NCBI GenBank assembly: GCA_902799015.1
Contig: CADBZI010000015.1
Coordinates: forward strand, 1 to 48,606
Length of the DNA stretch: 48,606 nucleotides
Source of the DNA: an uncultured Lachnospiraceae bacterium
GTDB taxonomy: Bacteria; Bacillota; Clostridia; Lachnospirales; Lachnospiraceae
Reading direction: 5' to 3'
Positions 17,042 through 24,248 of the stretch are shown one piece after another (positions within the stretch are counted from its first letter, which is position 1; the number at the start of each line of letters is the position of its first letter). The notes under the pieces are model-generated. The model was not told where the DNA came from and made no database searches. It saw only the letters and a list, made by a program, of their open reading frames with translations. A program made the translations under genes and the position numbers.

Positions 17042-17984
17042 TCAGATGCCCTTTCTCTCCGGCAGGCAGCATATCCGGCATCTCGCTGCGGCATAGATCC
17101 ATACAGCTGTCACACCGTGGGCTGAAGCTGCAGCCTGCGGGCAGATGCAGAAGGTTCGGCACCACACCCGGAATGGTCTTCAGCAGCCCGGCGTCGCTGC
17201 GAAGCGACTTCGCCGCGCCGAGCAAGCCCCGGGTATAGGGATGGGCCGGATGATCAAAGAGGGTGAAGGTCTCACCCTGCTCCACAATTCGGCCGGCATA
17301 CATCACATAGACATAATCGCACACCTGCGCAATCACCCCGAGGTTATGGCTGATCAGAAGGATGCTGGTCCCAGCCTCGCACAGCTTCTTCATCAGGCGG
17401 AGAATCTGCGCCTCCACCGTGACATCCAGTGCGGTGGTCGGCTCATCCGCGATGAGCAGGGACGGACTGCAGATCATGGCCATCGCGATCATGACCCTCT
17501 GCCTGAGTCCTCCGGAGAGCTGATGCGGATAGCATTCCATGCGGCTTGCCACGTCCGAGATCCCGACCGCTTCCAGGATCTTTGCCGCCTCCTTCTTCGC
17601 CTCCTTTTTTGTGATCTTCTTATGAATGAGAAGGACCTCCTCCACCTGCCTTCCCACCTTGATGACCGGATTCAGGCTGGTCATCGGTTCCTGAAAGATC
17701 ATGGAAACCTCCGAGCCCCTGAGAGAACATGCCTCCTTCTTTGAGATGCCCGTAATCCTTGTTCCATTCAGAAGAATCTCCCCGCTCACAACCCTGCCCG
17801 GATACTTCACCAGTCCCATGACAGACCGCGCAGTCACACTCTTTCCACAGCCGGACTCTCCCACGATTCCCACGATCTGTCCGGGACGCACCTCAAGACA
17901 GATATCCTTTGCCGCGCCTACTTCCCCCTTCTGCGTGAAGAAGCTGGTATTCAGATGCCGGATTTCAAGCGTTTTTCCGCTCAT
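17022..17984 (-). CDS. Oligopeptide-type ABC transporter ATPase (OppD/DppD-like), system 2
   Basis: A 320-residue ATPase with Walker A GESGCGKSV, signature LSGGLRQRVMIA, Walker B LLIADEPTTALD and FTLFDHPAHPYTRGLL. The C-terminal Cys cluster (GCSFSPRCDSCMDLC, later TRC) is complete, as in OppD/DppD proteins reported to carry an iron-sulfur site. It follows the permease gene by 33 bp. The protein as read ends GHLTRCWRS. An out-of-frame acidic tail of 48 codons runs on from there to an overlap with the next gene, so the true end may be longer. Confidence 0.92.
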   Translation of the reverse strand: MSGKTLEIRHLNTSFFTQKGEVGAAKDICLEVRPGQIVGIVGESGCGKSVTARSVMGLVKYPGRVVSGEILLNGTRITGISKKEACSLRGSEVSMIFQEPMTSLNPVIKVGRQVEEVLLIHKKITKKEAKKEAAKILEAVGISDVASRMECYPHQLSGGLRQRVMIAMAMICSPSLLIADEPTTALDVTVEAQILRLMKKLCEAGTSILLISHNLGVIAQVCDYVYVMYAGRIVEQGETFTLFDHPAHPYTRGLLGAAKSLRSDAGLLKTIPGVVPNLLHLPAGCSFSPRCDSCMDLCRSEMPDMLPAGEKGHLTRCWRS

Positions 17985-18017
17985 ATTCGTCTCCCGTATC
18001 CTGTCTGCCGCATGTTC

Positions 18018-18959
18018 TTATCTCTTCTGGTAAGGATCCAGTACATCCCGAAGTCCGTCGCCGAGGAAGTTGAATGCAAGCACGATCAGCATGATCGCGA
18101 TGCTCGGTACCAGACTCAGCCAGGGCGCATTGTACAGAAACTGCCGCCCGGCATTGACCATCAGTCCCCAGGAGGAGCGGGGTTCCTGAATCCCCAGGCC
18201 CAGAAAGCTCAGGCTGCTCTCCGTCAGAATCGCAGAAGGAACATTTAAGGTAAAGAGTACGATCATCGTCGGAAGGCAGTTCGGCAGCAGATGCCGGAAC
18301 ATGATGGTCCTTTCCGGAACACCGATCACCCGCGCCGCCTCGACATATTCTGTTTCTTTCAGCGCAAGCACCTCGGACCGCACAATTCTTGCCACACTCG
18401 CCCAGTTCACCAACGCCAGTGTCAGGAAGACATTGATCAGCCCGCCGCCGAGCATATACATGATCACCATTGCCAGAAGCATCGACGGAAATGCAAGCAT
18501 GATATCGGCAAGGCGCATGATCAGGGCATCTGCCCAGCCCCCGTGATACCCGGAGATGACCCCCAGCACCGCGCCGCCCAACATACTCAGAATGGTCGGC
18601 ACCACACCGGTCAGCAGGGAAACTCTCGAACCGTACAGCAATCTTGTAAAAATGTCCCTGCCTGCCTCATCGGTTCCGAACAGATGCTCTGCGCTCGGCG
18701 CGCTCAGCCGGTTCAGAAGATCCATATCATGGTAGCTGTAGCGCGTCAGAAACGGAGCGAAGACAGCGCCGAGAATAAACAGAAGGATCACGATGGCAGA
18801 GAAAACGGCGAGCTTGTTCTCATGCGCCATGCGGCGCATCAGGGAGAAAAAGGTTTCTTCCTCGCCGATCTCTCTCTTCAGCTCCTCCGACCGGTCCCGG
18901 GAATCCGGATTCGGCTTTTCATACCGGCGGGCAAACTTTTGTGCTCTGCTTTGAAACAT
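18018..18959 (-). CDS. Family-5 ABC transporter permease (OppC/DppC-like), system 2
   Basis: A 313-residue membrane subunit with a long charged cytosolic N-terminus (about 45 residues). A first helix is followed by LFGTDEAGRDIFTRLLYGSR, the OppC signature. The EAA-type loop is EAARVIGVPERTIMFRHLLP and the end is the canonical FNFLGDGLRDVLDPYQKR. It starts 3 bp after the OppB-like gene ends, so the two are translated together. Confidence 0.95.
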   Translation of the reverse strand: MFQSRAQKFARRYEKPNPDSRDRSEELKREIGEEETFFSLMRRMAHENKLAVFSAIVILLFILGAVFAPFLTRYSYHDMDLLNRLSAPSAEHLFGTDEAGRDIFTRLLYGSRVSLLTGVVPTILSMLGGAVLGVISGYHGGWADALIMRLADIMLAFPSMLLAMVIMYMLGGGLINVFLTLALVNWASVARIVRSEVLALKETEYVEAARVIGVPERTIMFRHLLPNCLPTMIVLFTLNVPSAILTESSLSFLGLGIQEPRSSWGLMVNAGRQFLYNAPWLSLVPSIAIMLIVLAFNFLGDGLRDVLDPYQKR

Positions 18960-18962
18960 ACC

Positions 18963-19886
18963 TCAGCCCCTCCTTCTGATCCGGGGATCCAGCACATTGT
19001 ACAGAGAATCCGCGATGAAATTTCCGATGATCACAATTGCTGCGGAGAACAGAACCGTTCCCTGAAGAAGGGGAATATCTCTTGCGGAGATCGCCTGCAC
19101 CGCAAGACGGCCGATGCCGTTGATGGCAAAGATGGTTTCGGTAATGACTGCACCGGACAAAAGGCCGGACAGCTGGATCGCCATCATCGTTATCACAGGG
19201 AGCATCGCGTTTCTGAGCGCATGCAGAACGAGAACGCCAAGCTGCCCTCTGCCCTTGGCTCTGGCGGTATCGATATAATCCTCCTCCAGAATTTCCAGAA
19301 GGGTAGACCGGACCAGTCTCGCGACACTGCCCGCACTGTTCCATCCAAGCGCGACCGCCGGCAGAAGAAACCCTGCGAGGCTGTCGGTACCGGCGATAGG
19401 AAACCATTTCAGCCGGAAGGAAAGAAAATACTGCAGCAGCATGGCTGTCATAAAGACCGGCATGGAGACGCCCAGCAAAGAGGCACCCATGAACAGATGA
19501 TCCAGAATAGAATTCTTTTTTACGGCGGCGATAATCCCGCTGATCACACCGAGCACCCATGCGAACAATGCAGCCATCAGCGCAAGAATCAGTGTGTTGA
19601 CGAACGCGGAAGCGATCAGGGCGGAAACCGGCTTGCCAAGAGAATAGCTGGTGCCGAAGTCACCGCGCAGGGCTCCGCCGATATAGCGGAAGAATTGAAT
19701 CAGAACAGGCTGATCAAGCCCGAGCTCCGCGGTCATCCGCTCGATGACCGCGGTATCCGCATGCTCGCCCATCAGGACAGCGATCGGATTGCCGGGTATG
19801 ATCCGCAGCATGATAAAGATCATCAACGCGCACCCGAGCAGAACCAGAATGGACTGCAGAAGGCGCTGCAATGCGTTGTGCAGCAT
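18963..19886 (-). CDS. Family-5 ABC transporter permease (OppB/DppB-like), system 2
   Basis: A 307-residue membrane subunit with RIIPGNPIAVLMGEHA, LGLDQPVLIQFFRY and GDFGTSYSLGKPVSAL, all typical of OppB/DppB. The coupling loop is TARAKGRGQLGVLVLHALRN and the end is SLYNVLDPRIRRRG. It lies 48 bp behind the binding-protein gene. A GGGGGAG ribosome site precedes the ATG. Confidence 0.95.
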   Translation of the reverse strand: MLHNALQRLLQSILVLLGCALMIFIMLRIIPGNPIAVLMGEHADTAVIERMTAELGLDQPVLIQFFRYIGGALRGDFGTSYSLGKPVSALIASAFVNTLILALMAALFAWVLGVISGIIAAVKKNSILDHLFMGASLLGVSMPVFMTAMLLQYFLSFRLKWFPIAGTDSLAGFLLPAVALGWNSAGSVARLVRSTLLEILEEDYIDTARAKGRGQLGVLVLHALRNAMLPVITMMAIQLSGLLSGAVITETIFAINGIGRLAVQAISARDIPLLQGTVLFSAAIVIIGNFIADSLYNVLDPRIRRRG

Positions 19887-19934
19887 GTTGCTCCCCCTTT
19901 GATACTCCCTGACAGCCGTTTTGATCCGGCTGTG

Positions 19935-21530
19935 TTATTTTAAGACAACATCCGTTACGTAGAAATCGGTGAATCCGGCCCACTGCGGTGTGAAGCTCTC
20001 AACACGCTCTCCCTTGCAGTACAGATGAAGGGTCTCAAACAGAGGCAGCCATGCGGCATCTTCCCCGATGATCTTCTTTTCCAGGTCCTGATATTCCGCT
20101 TTGCGCTGCGCATCATCCACGATCGCGCTCGCGGCTGCAACGCGCTGCATGATCTCCTTGTCCGGGTAGTTCAGGCTGCGCTGGGCCGTGTTCTTCTCAT
20201 TTCCGAAGAATGTATACATGATGTTGGCCGGATCGTTGTAATCCATCCCCCAGGTTGCCACGAAGGAGTCCATCTTAGAGCTGCTGCGCAGGTCCAGCCA
20301 GATCGCATGATCATAGTTCTTCACATTTGCATGGATCCCGATCTGCTCCAGCTGCTGGGAAATGGCATTGCCAACCAGCTTGATGCTGCCGTCCGAAGAG
20401 CTGTCCATCGCGATCTCGAAGGAAATCTCTCCTTCCTTGTATCCTGCATCGGCCAGAAGCTTCTTCGCGCCGTCCGGATCATAGGCCGGTGCCTGGAAGT
20501 CGTCGTTGTGCGACCAGATTCCGCTCGGAATAATACCGTTCTCACGGATCGCGTCCCCATTGTAGATGCTGGCAATGATTTTATCCACATCAACCGCCAT
20601 GCTGATTGCCTTGCGGACATTGACATCCTTCAGATATTCCTGGTTTTCATTGAAGGTCAGATAGCTCATGCCGACCTTGGGCGTGCTCACAATCTGATCC
20701 TCATACATCGTCTTGTAGGTCGCCTGAACGATCGCGCTGTCGAGCGTCTGCAGGTCGATCAGGTCCAGCTCCCCGTTCTGGAACATCAGGTTCTGAGTAC
20801 CAGCATCAGGGATCACACTGACAATCACCTTTTTCACCGAGGGTTCTTCTCCCCAGTAGTTCGGATTATACTCCAAAGAATAGTGATCATTTGCCTTCCA
20901 CTCCGTCACGATATAAGGACCGGTACCGATGGTGTCCGCCGGGTCTGAGCCGAAATGCTTCACTTCCTCCATGGTCTGCTCATCCACGATGGACATCGCC
21001 GCCGCGGACAGCTCTGCCGTGAATCCGGCATTCGGCTCTGAGAGCGTGATGGAAAAATGCGTGTCGTCCGCAGTCTGAAAGCCTTCCAGGGAATCCGCTT
21101 CTCCGGAAGCAACCGCGTCCGCTCCCTGCACCTCCAGCGGAATGTCCATATTCTCTTCGCCCGCCTTCAGAAGGCGCTCAAAGGTATACTGCACATCCGA
21201 AGCGGTCAGCGCGCTGCCGTTGGAAAACTCGACTCCGTCCCGGAGCGTAAAGTCATACGTCAGGCCATCTTCACTCACGGTATAGTCCGTGCACAGGCTG
21301 CCGACCACCTGCGCCGTCCCGTCCGTCATTCTCGTCTCAAACAGCCTGTCAAAGACATTCATCGGAATCATATAGTCATCCGTCGTCTTCGCCACATCCA
21401 TCGTCGTGATGTCATACCGGATCGCTGTGCGGAGCAGTCCGTCTTCCGCGGGCGCGGCAAAAACAGATGCGCCCGAAAGCATACTTCCCGCCAGTGCACA
21501 GGCAATCATGATGGTTCCTTTTCTCTTCAT
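19935..21530 (-). CDS. Family-5 extracellular solute-binding protein, system 2
   Basis: About 531 residues from ATG 21530, chosen for the GGAGA ribosome site and because MKRKGTIMIACALAGSML begins a signal peptide; the frame is open further upstream without support. Cleavage is likely near VFAAPA. The sequence has the SBP_bac_5 pattern: FDRLFETRM, YDFTLRDGVEFSNGS, GTGPYIVTEWK, YNPNYWGEEPSVKKV, ISMAVDVDKI and the ending WAGFTDFYVTD. No convincing lipobox is present; the only early Cys sits after too short a hydrophobic run. This is the same departure from Gram-positive habit as in system 1. It stands between pfkB and the permease genes and defines what the importer binds, which sequence alone does not tell. 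Confidence 0.94.
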   Translation of the reverse strand: MKRKGTIMIACALAGSMLSGASVFAAPAEDGLLRTAIRYDITTMDVAKTTDDYMIPMNVFDRLFETRMTDGTAQVVGSLCTDYTVSEDGLTYDFTLRDGVEFSNGSALTASDVQYTFERLLKAGEENMDIPLEVQGADAVASGEADSLEGFQTADDTHFSITLSEPNAGFTAELSAAAMSIVDEQTMEEVKHFGSDPADTIGTGPYIVTEWKANDHYSLEYNPNYWGEEPSVKKVIVSVIPDAGTQNLMFQNGELDLIDLQTLDSAIVQATYKTMYEDQIVSTPKVGMSYLTFNENQEYLKDVNVRKAISMAVDVDKIIASIYNGDAIRENGIIPSGIWSHNDDFQAPAYDPDGAKKLLADAGYKEGEISFEIAMDSSSDGSIKLVGNAISQQLEQIGIHANVKNYDHAIWLDLRSSSKMDSFVATWGMDYNDPANIMYTFFGNEKNTAQRSLNYPDKEIMQRVAAASAIVDDAQRKAEYQDLEKKIIGEDAAWLPLFETLHLYCKGERVESFTPQWAGFTDFYVTDVVLK

Positions 21531-21560
21531 GTGGAATCTCCTTTTCTTTTCACGCTGCGC

Positions 21561-21574
21561 CGGAATGCATTCCG
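21561..21574. promoter_or_regulatory. Perfect 14-bp palindrome before the system 2 binding-protein gene
   Basis: CGGAATGCATTCCG is fully self-complementary and lies 30 bp upstream of the ATG at 21530. It could be an operator for a dimeric regulator or fold as a hairpin near the ribosome site. No promoter hexamers are evident beside it. Confidence 0.4.
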
Positions 21575-21591
21575 CCGCCAATATTCATTTA

Positions 21592-21637
21592 CCGGCCTTC
21601 ATTCAGCCGCCGGCCTTCATTCACCGGCCTTCTTCCA
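21592..21637 (-). repeat. Short repeats spanning the pfkB stop codon
   Basis: CCGGCCTTCATTCA (plus strand) occurs exactly at 21592-21605 and 21610-21623, followed by a partial third copy at 21624-21637. The pfkB stop codon is inside the second copy, so the tail of pfkB appears to have been duplicated into the intergenic space. Confidence 0.7.
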
Positions 21638-22744
21638 GCCTGCCGCGATCTTTTCCTTCAGTTTCTCAAAGCTCCTCAGGCCGCTGAGCGTATCGTAAGC
21701 CTCCACGCAGGATGCGCCGGTTCCGGCCGCCAGATGCATCGTCATCTGCGGATCATAGCCGTCCAGCACAGCCTTCAGAAATGCCGCGATGCTGGTATCG
21801 CCGGCGCCGGTGCCGGACAGAACACGATCCGGCACATAGCTCTTCTCGAAGAAATCCTGCTCCGCCCACCTGGCCGTGTCAAGTCCGACCGCGGGGCTGA
21901 TCTCATCGAGCACTCCCTTCGAAGCCGTCCTCAGGTACATGCCCGGTGCGCCGCATTTCAGAAGGAGCACCTTGCAGCCCAGCTCCATGCACCGCTTCGC
22001 CAGAGGCCGGATGTCTCTGTCCACATCCAGGATCGCGGTGACGTCTCCTCCGGCCGAGCGCTCCTTCCAGGAAGCAAACCGCTCCGGATCCAGCATCCAG
22101 CACAGCTCTTCGATGCTCGGGCAGAAAAAGTCCACCAGGGGAAGCGCCCTTGTGAGGATCTTCTCCCAGTCCTGCCTGCCCGCGTCCGAATCCGGGTCCA
22201 CCATCGCCAGATCAAGGGAGGTCGCGCAGCCTGCCTGTCTTGCATGCGTGAGCGTCTTCAAAAGCTCCTCTTCCCCGTTCTCATAGAACGCACGCATGAT
22301 CGGCGGATATCCGAAATGAAACAGCGCAGCACCTTTTACCTTGTCCCACGGGATATCGCTGTCCCGGAACGTGTCATTTGCCCCCGGATGATGCAGAAAG
22401 ATCCGGTCGATTCCGGGGATTGCGATGACCACCGTATAGCTGGAAGCATCCTCCTCGGAAACAATCAGTCCCTCCTGTGCCCCGTACCTGCGAAACTCAT
22501 TCAGGATCAGCTCTCCAAATGCATCCTTTCCGATCTTCCCCATCAGAGACACATTTGCGCCGAGCACCTTCAGTCCGAGCCCCGTGTTCGATACACATCC
22601 ACCTACAGAGAGGGACGCTCTTCCGACCTGAACAAGCTTGCCGGGCGAGAGCATCTCATCGATCCTTGTGCCCTTCAGGTCGGGAACCGCCGGTGTGATG
22701 TCGATGCAGACATGTCCCGCACATACAATCCTCTTTCCGTTCAT
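21617..22744 (-). CDS. PfkB/ribokinase-family carbohydrate kinase
   Basis: About 375 residues from ATG 22744, preceded by AAGGAGA; upstream in-frame codons to 22801 lack a ribosome site. It has the family start (GHVCIDITP), the substrate-side glycine motif SVGGCVSNTG and the catalytic anion-hole motif GTGAGDTSIAAFL near the C-terminus, so it should phosphorylate a sugar, nucleoside or related alcohol using ATP. The exact substrate is not readable. It sits 95 bp after the GGDEF gene and 86 bp before the binding-protein gene of an ABC importer, so it may phosphorylate what that importer brings in or a product of it. The stop codon lies in a short tandem repeat. Confidence 0.9.
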   Translation of the reverse strand: MNGKRIVCAGHVCIDITPAVPDLKGTRIDEMLSPGKLVQVGRASLSVGGCVSNTGLGLKVLGANVSLMGKIGKDAFGELILNEFRRYGAQEGLIVSEEDASSYTVVIAIPGIDRIFLHHPGANDTFRDSDIPWDKVKGAALFHFGYPPIMRAFYENGEEELLKTLTHARQAGCATSLDLAMVDPDSDAGRQDWEKILTRALPLVDFFCPSIEELCWMLDPERFASWKERSAGGDVTAILDVDRDIRPLAKRCMELGCKVLLLKCGAPGMYLRTASKGVLDEISPAVGLDTARWAEQDFFEKSYVPDRVLSGTGAGDTSIAAFLKAVLDGYDPQMTMHLAAGTGASCVEAYDTLSGLRSFEKLKEKIAAGWKKAGE

Positions 22745-22763
22745 GTCAATTTCTCCTTTTTCC

Positions 22764-22780
22764 CCGGGGAGGCTCCCCGG
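22764..22780 (-). promoter_or_regulatory. GC-rich hairpin just upstream of the pfkB ribosome site
   Basis: CCGGGGA-GGC-TCCCCGG forms a 7-bp stem that ends five bases before the pfkB Shine-Dalgarno. There is no T-run, so it is not a terminator. It could protect the downstream mRNA or limit translation at this gene junction. Confidence 0.4.
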
Positions 22781-22839
22781 ATCCGCATTCAAGAACGCCA
22801 TCAGCGTTCCTGCCGCTCCGGCCCGATTGCGCAGCAGCT

Positions 22840-24246
22840 TCAGCGCTGGTTTCCGGTCTTTCGATAGTGTGCCTGCTTTGCCTCGTACATGCGCTCGTCG
22901 GAGATTCTGCCAAGCTCCGCGATATTCTCGGAAGGGAACTCCCGACTTAGCGCATACCCGCAGGAGAGGGACAATCCCTTGACGTATTGGCCCGTCCAGC
23001 GTTCCGAAGCCTGGTCAAGCGCCTTCATCGCCTCTTCCAGCTGCGCTTCGGACAGATGCAGCATCGCCGCGAATTCGTCCCCGCCGATGCGGTAGATCTT
23101 CCCGTACCTGCCGAAGCATTCCTTCAGGCAGACGGCAGCGCCTTTGATCAGCTCATCCCCGGCAGCATGTCCCAGCTGATCATTCACGCGCTTCAGTCCG
23201 TTCAGATCCGCCGTCAGATAGACAAAGTCCTCCTCCAGCTGGGACATCGACAGCTCTGCCTTCCTCTCTTCAAAGGCCCTCCGGTTCAGAAGCTGCGTCG
23301 ACTGATCCATAAACGACGCATGGGTCAGCGCCCGGGTGCGGGCGATGATAATGCGGACCGCCAGCAGCATGATGATCAGGACGCCGATGCACAGTACAAT
23401 ATTCAGAATCAGCATATTGACCAGCTGTCTTCTTTCAACGGATCCGCCACTCTCGACAACCAGATACAGATCCGGGTCCTCAATATACTTCGTGACCGCA
23501 AGGCGCCCGGAGCTCTCCTTCTGATACACGTACTCATCATTCCTGCTGATCAGCACATCCTTCAGGGATTCCTTCTGGATACGGCTTTCATCCGTACAGA
23601 CCTGGATCAGGCCGCTTTCGTCAATCAGGCTGATCGTTACGCCATATTCGCGCTCGAGCGTAAAAAACAGATCCTGGTTGCCGGTCATACGGGCCCCTAC
23701 GCCGCATACCCCCAGAAGCGTTCCCTCTTCATCCACGATCCGGGCATTCGCGAACACCGTCCAGCGGTCCTCTTTCAGCTCATCGTGGTCAACATCCAGC
23801 TCGTACGCTTTCTCCGACGAGACAAATTCCCTGTACCAATGATCGTGGACATCCTCGTCCGGATTCATTTTTTTATTGATCCCGCCGTACGAATAGTAGT
23901 ACTGGCTGGCATCGGATATCACAAACGCCGCTTCATATCCGAACGTCTCCTTCAGGCTGCCCAGATACTCCTTCATCCGCTCTTCCGTCCGCTCCTTCCC
24001 GGCCTGATCCTCCCCCTTCATTGCCTCGATCAGAAAGGAATCATGCGCCATGGCCATGGATACATTGACCGGCTCTGACAGCTCTGCGCTGATGGAATTG
24101 TTGATCCGGGCCGCAATGGACTTACTCAGCTCCTGGACATTTCTCTGCGCCATAAGACGCAGAGACCACAGTGACACAAATGTGGACAGTACGAAGCTCA
24201 GTATCACGATCGCAAAAGCAAGCCTGGTAACATTCCGTTTATTCAT
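22840..24246 (-). CDS. Membrane diguanylate cyclase with extracellular dCache-like sensor and GGDEF domain
   Basis: A 468-residue protein that should make c-di-GMP from two GTP. One membrane helix (about residues 8-30) leads into an extracellular domain of about 240 residues with the dCache hallmarks DHWYREFVSS, WTVFANARIVDEEG and LGVCGVGA. A second helix (about 277-298) then leads into a C-terminal GGDEF domain with DQSTQLLNRRAF, DLNGLKRVNDQLGH, an intact GGDEF and SCGYALS. The inhibitory I-site (RxxD before GGDEF) is absent, with GRYGKIYRI in its place, so product inhibition may be lost. The gene begins 2 bp after the HD-GYP gene ends, pairing synthesis with degradation in one transcript. 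Confidence 0.94.
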   Translation of the reverse strand: MNKRNVTRLAFAIVILSFVLSTFVSLWSLRLMAQRNVQELSKSIAARINNSISAELSEPVNVSMAMAHDSFLIEAMKGEDQAGKERTEERMKEYLGSLKETFGYEAAFVISDASQYYYSYGGINKKMNPDEDVHDHWYREFVSSEKAYELDVDHDELKEDRWTVFANARIVDEEGTLLGVCGVGARMTGNQDLFFTLEREYGVTISLIDESGLIQVCTDESRIQKESLKDVLISRNDEYVYQKESSGRLAVTKYIEDPDLYLVVESGGSVERRQLVNMLILNIVLCIGVLIIMLLAVRIIIARTRALTHASFMDQSTQLLNRRAFEERKAELSMSQLEEDFVYLTADLNGLKRVNDQLGHAAGDELIKGAAVCLKECFGRYGKIYRIGGDEFAAMLHLSEAQLEEAMKALDQASERWTGQYVKGLSLSCGYALSREFPSENIAELGRISDERMYEAKQAHYRKTGNQR

Positions 24247-24248
24247 AG

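Noticed and set aside
18291-19943. 550-codon plus-strand open frame opposite the two system 2 permease genes.
   Set aside because: The minus strand encodes textbook OppB and OppC proteins. The plus-strand product is charged, His-rich and domain-free.
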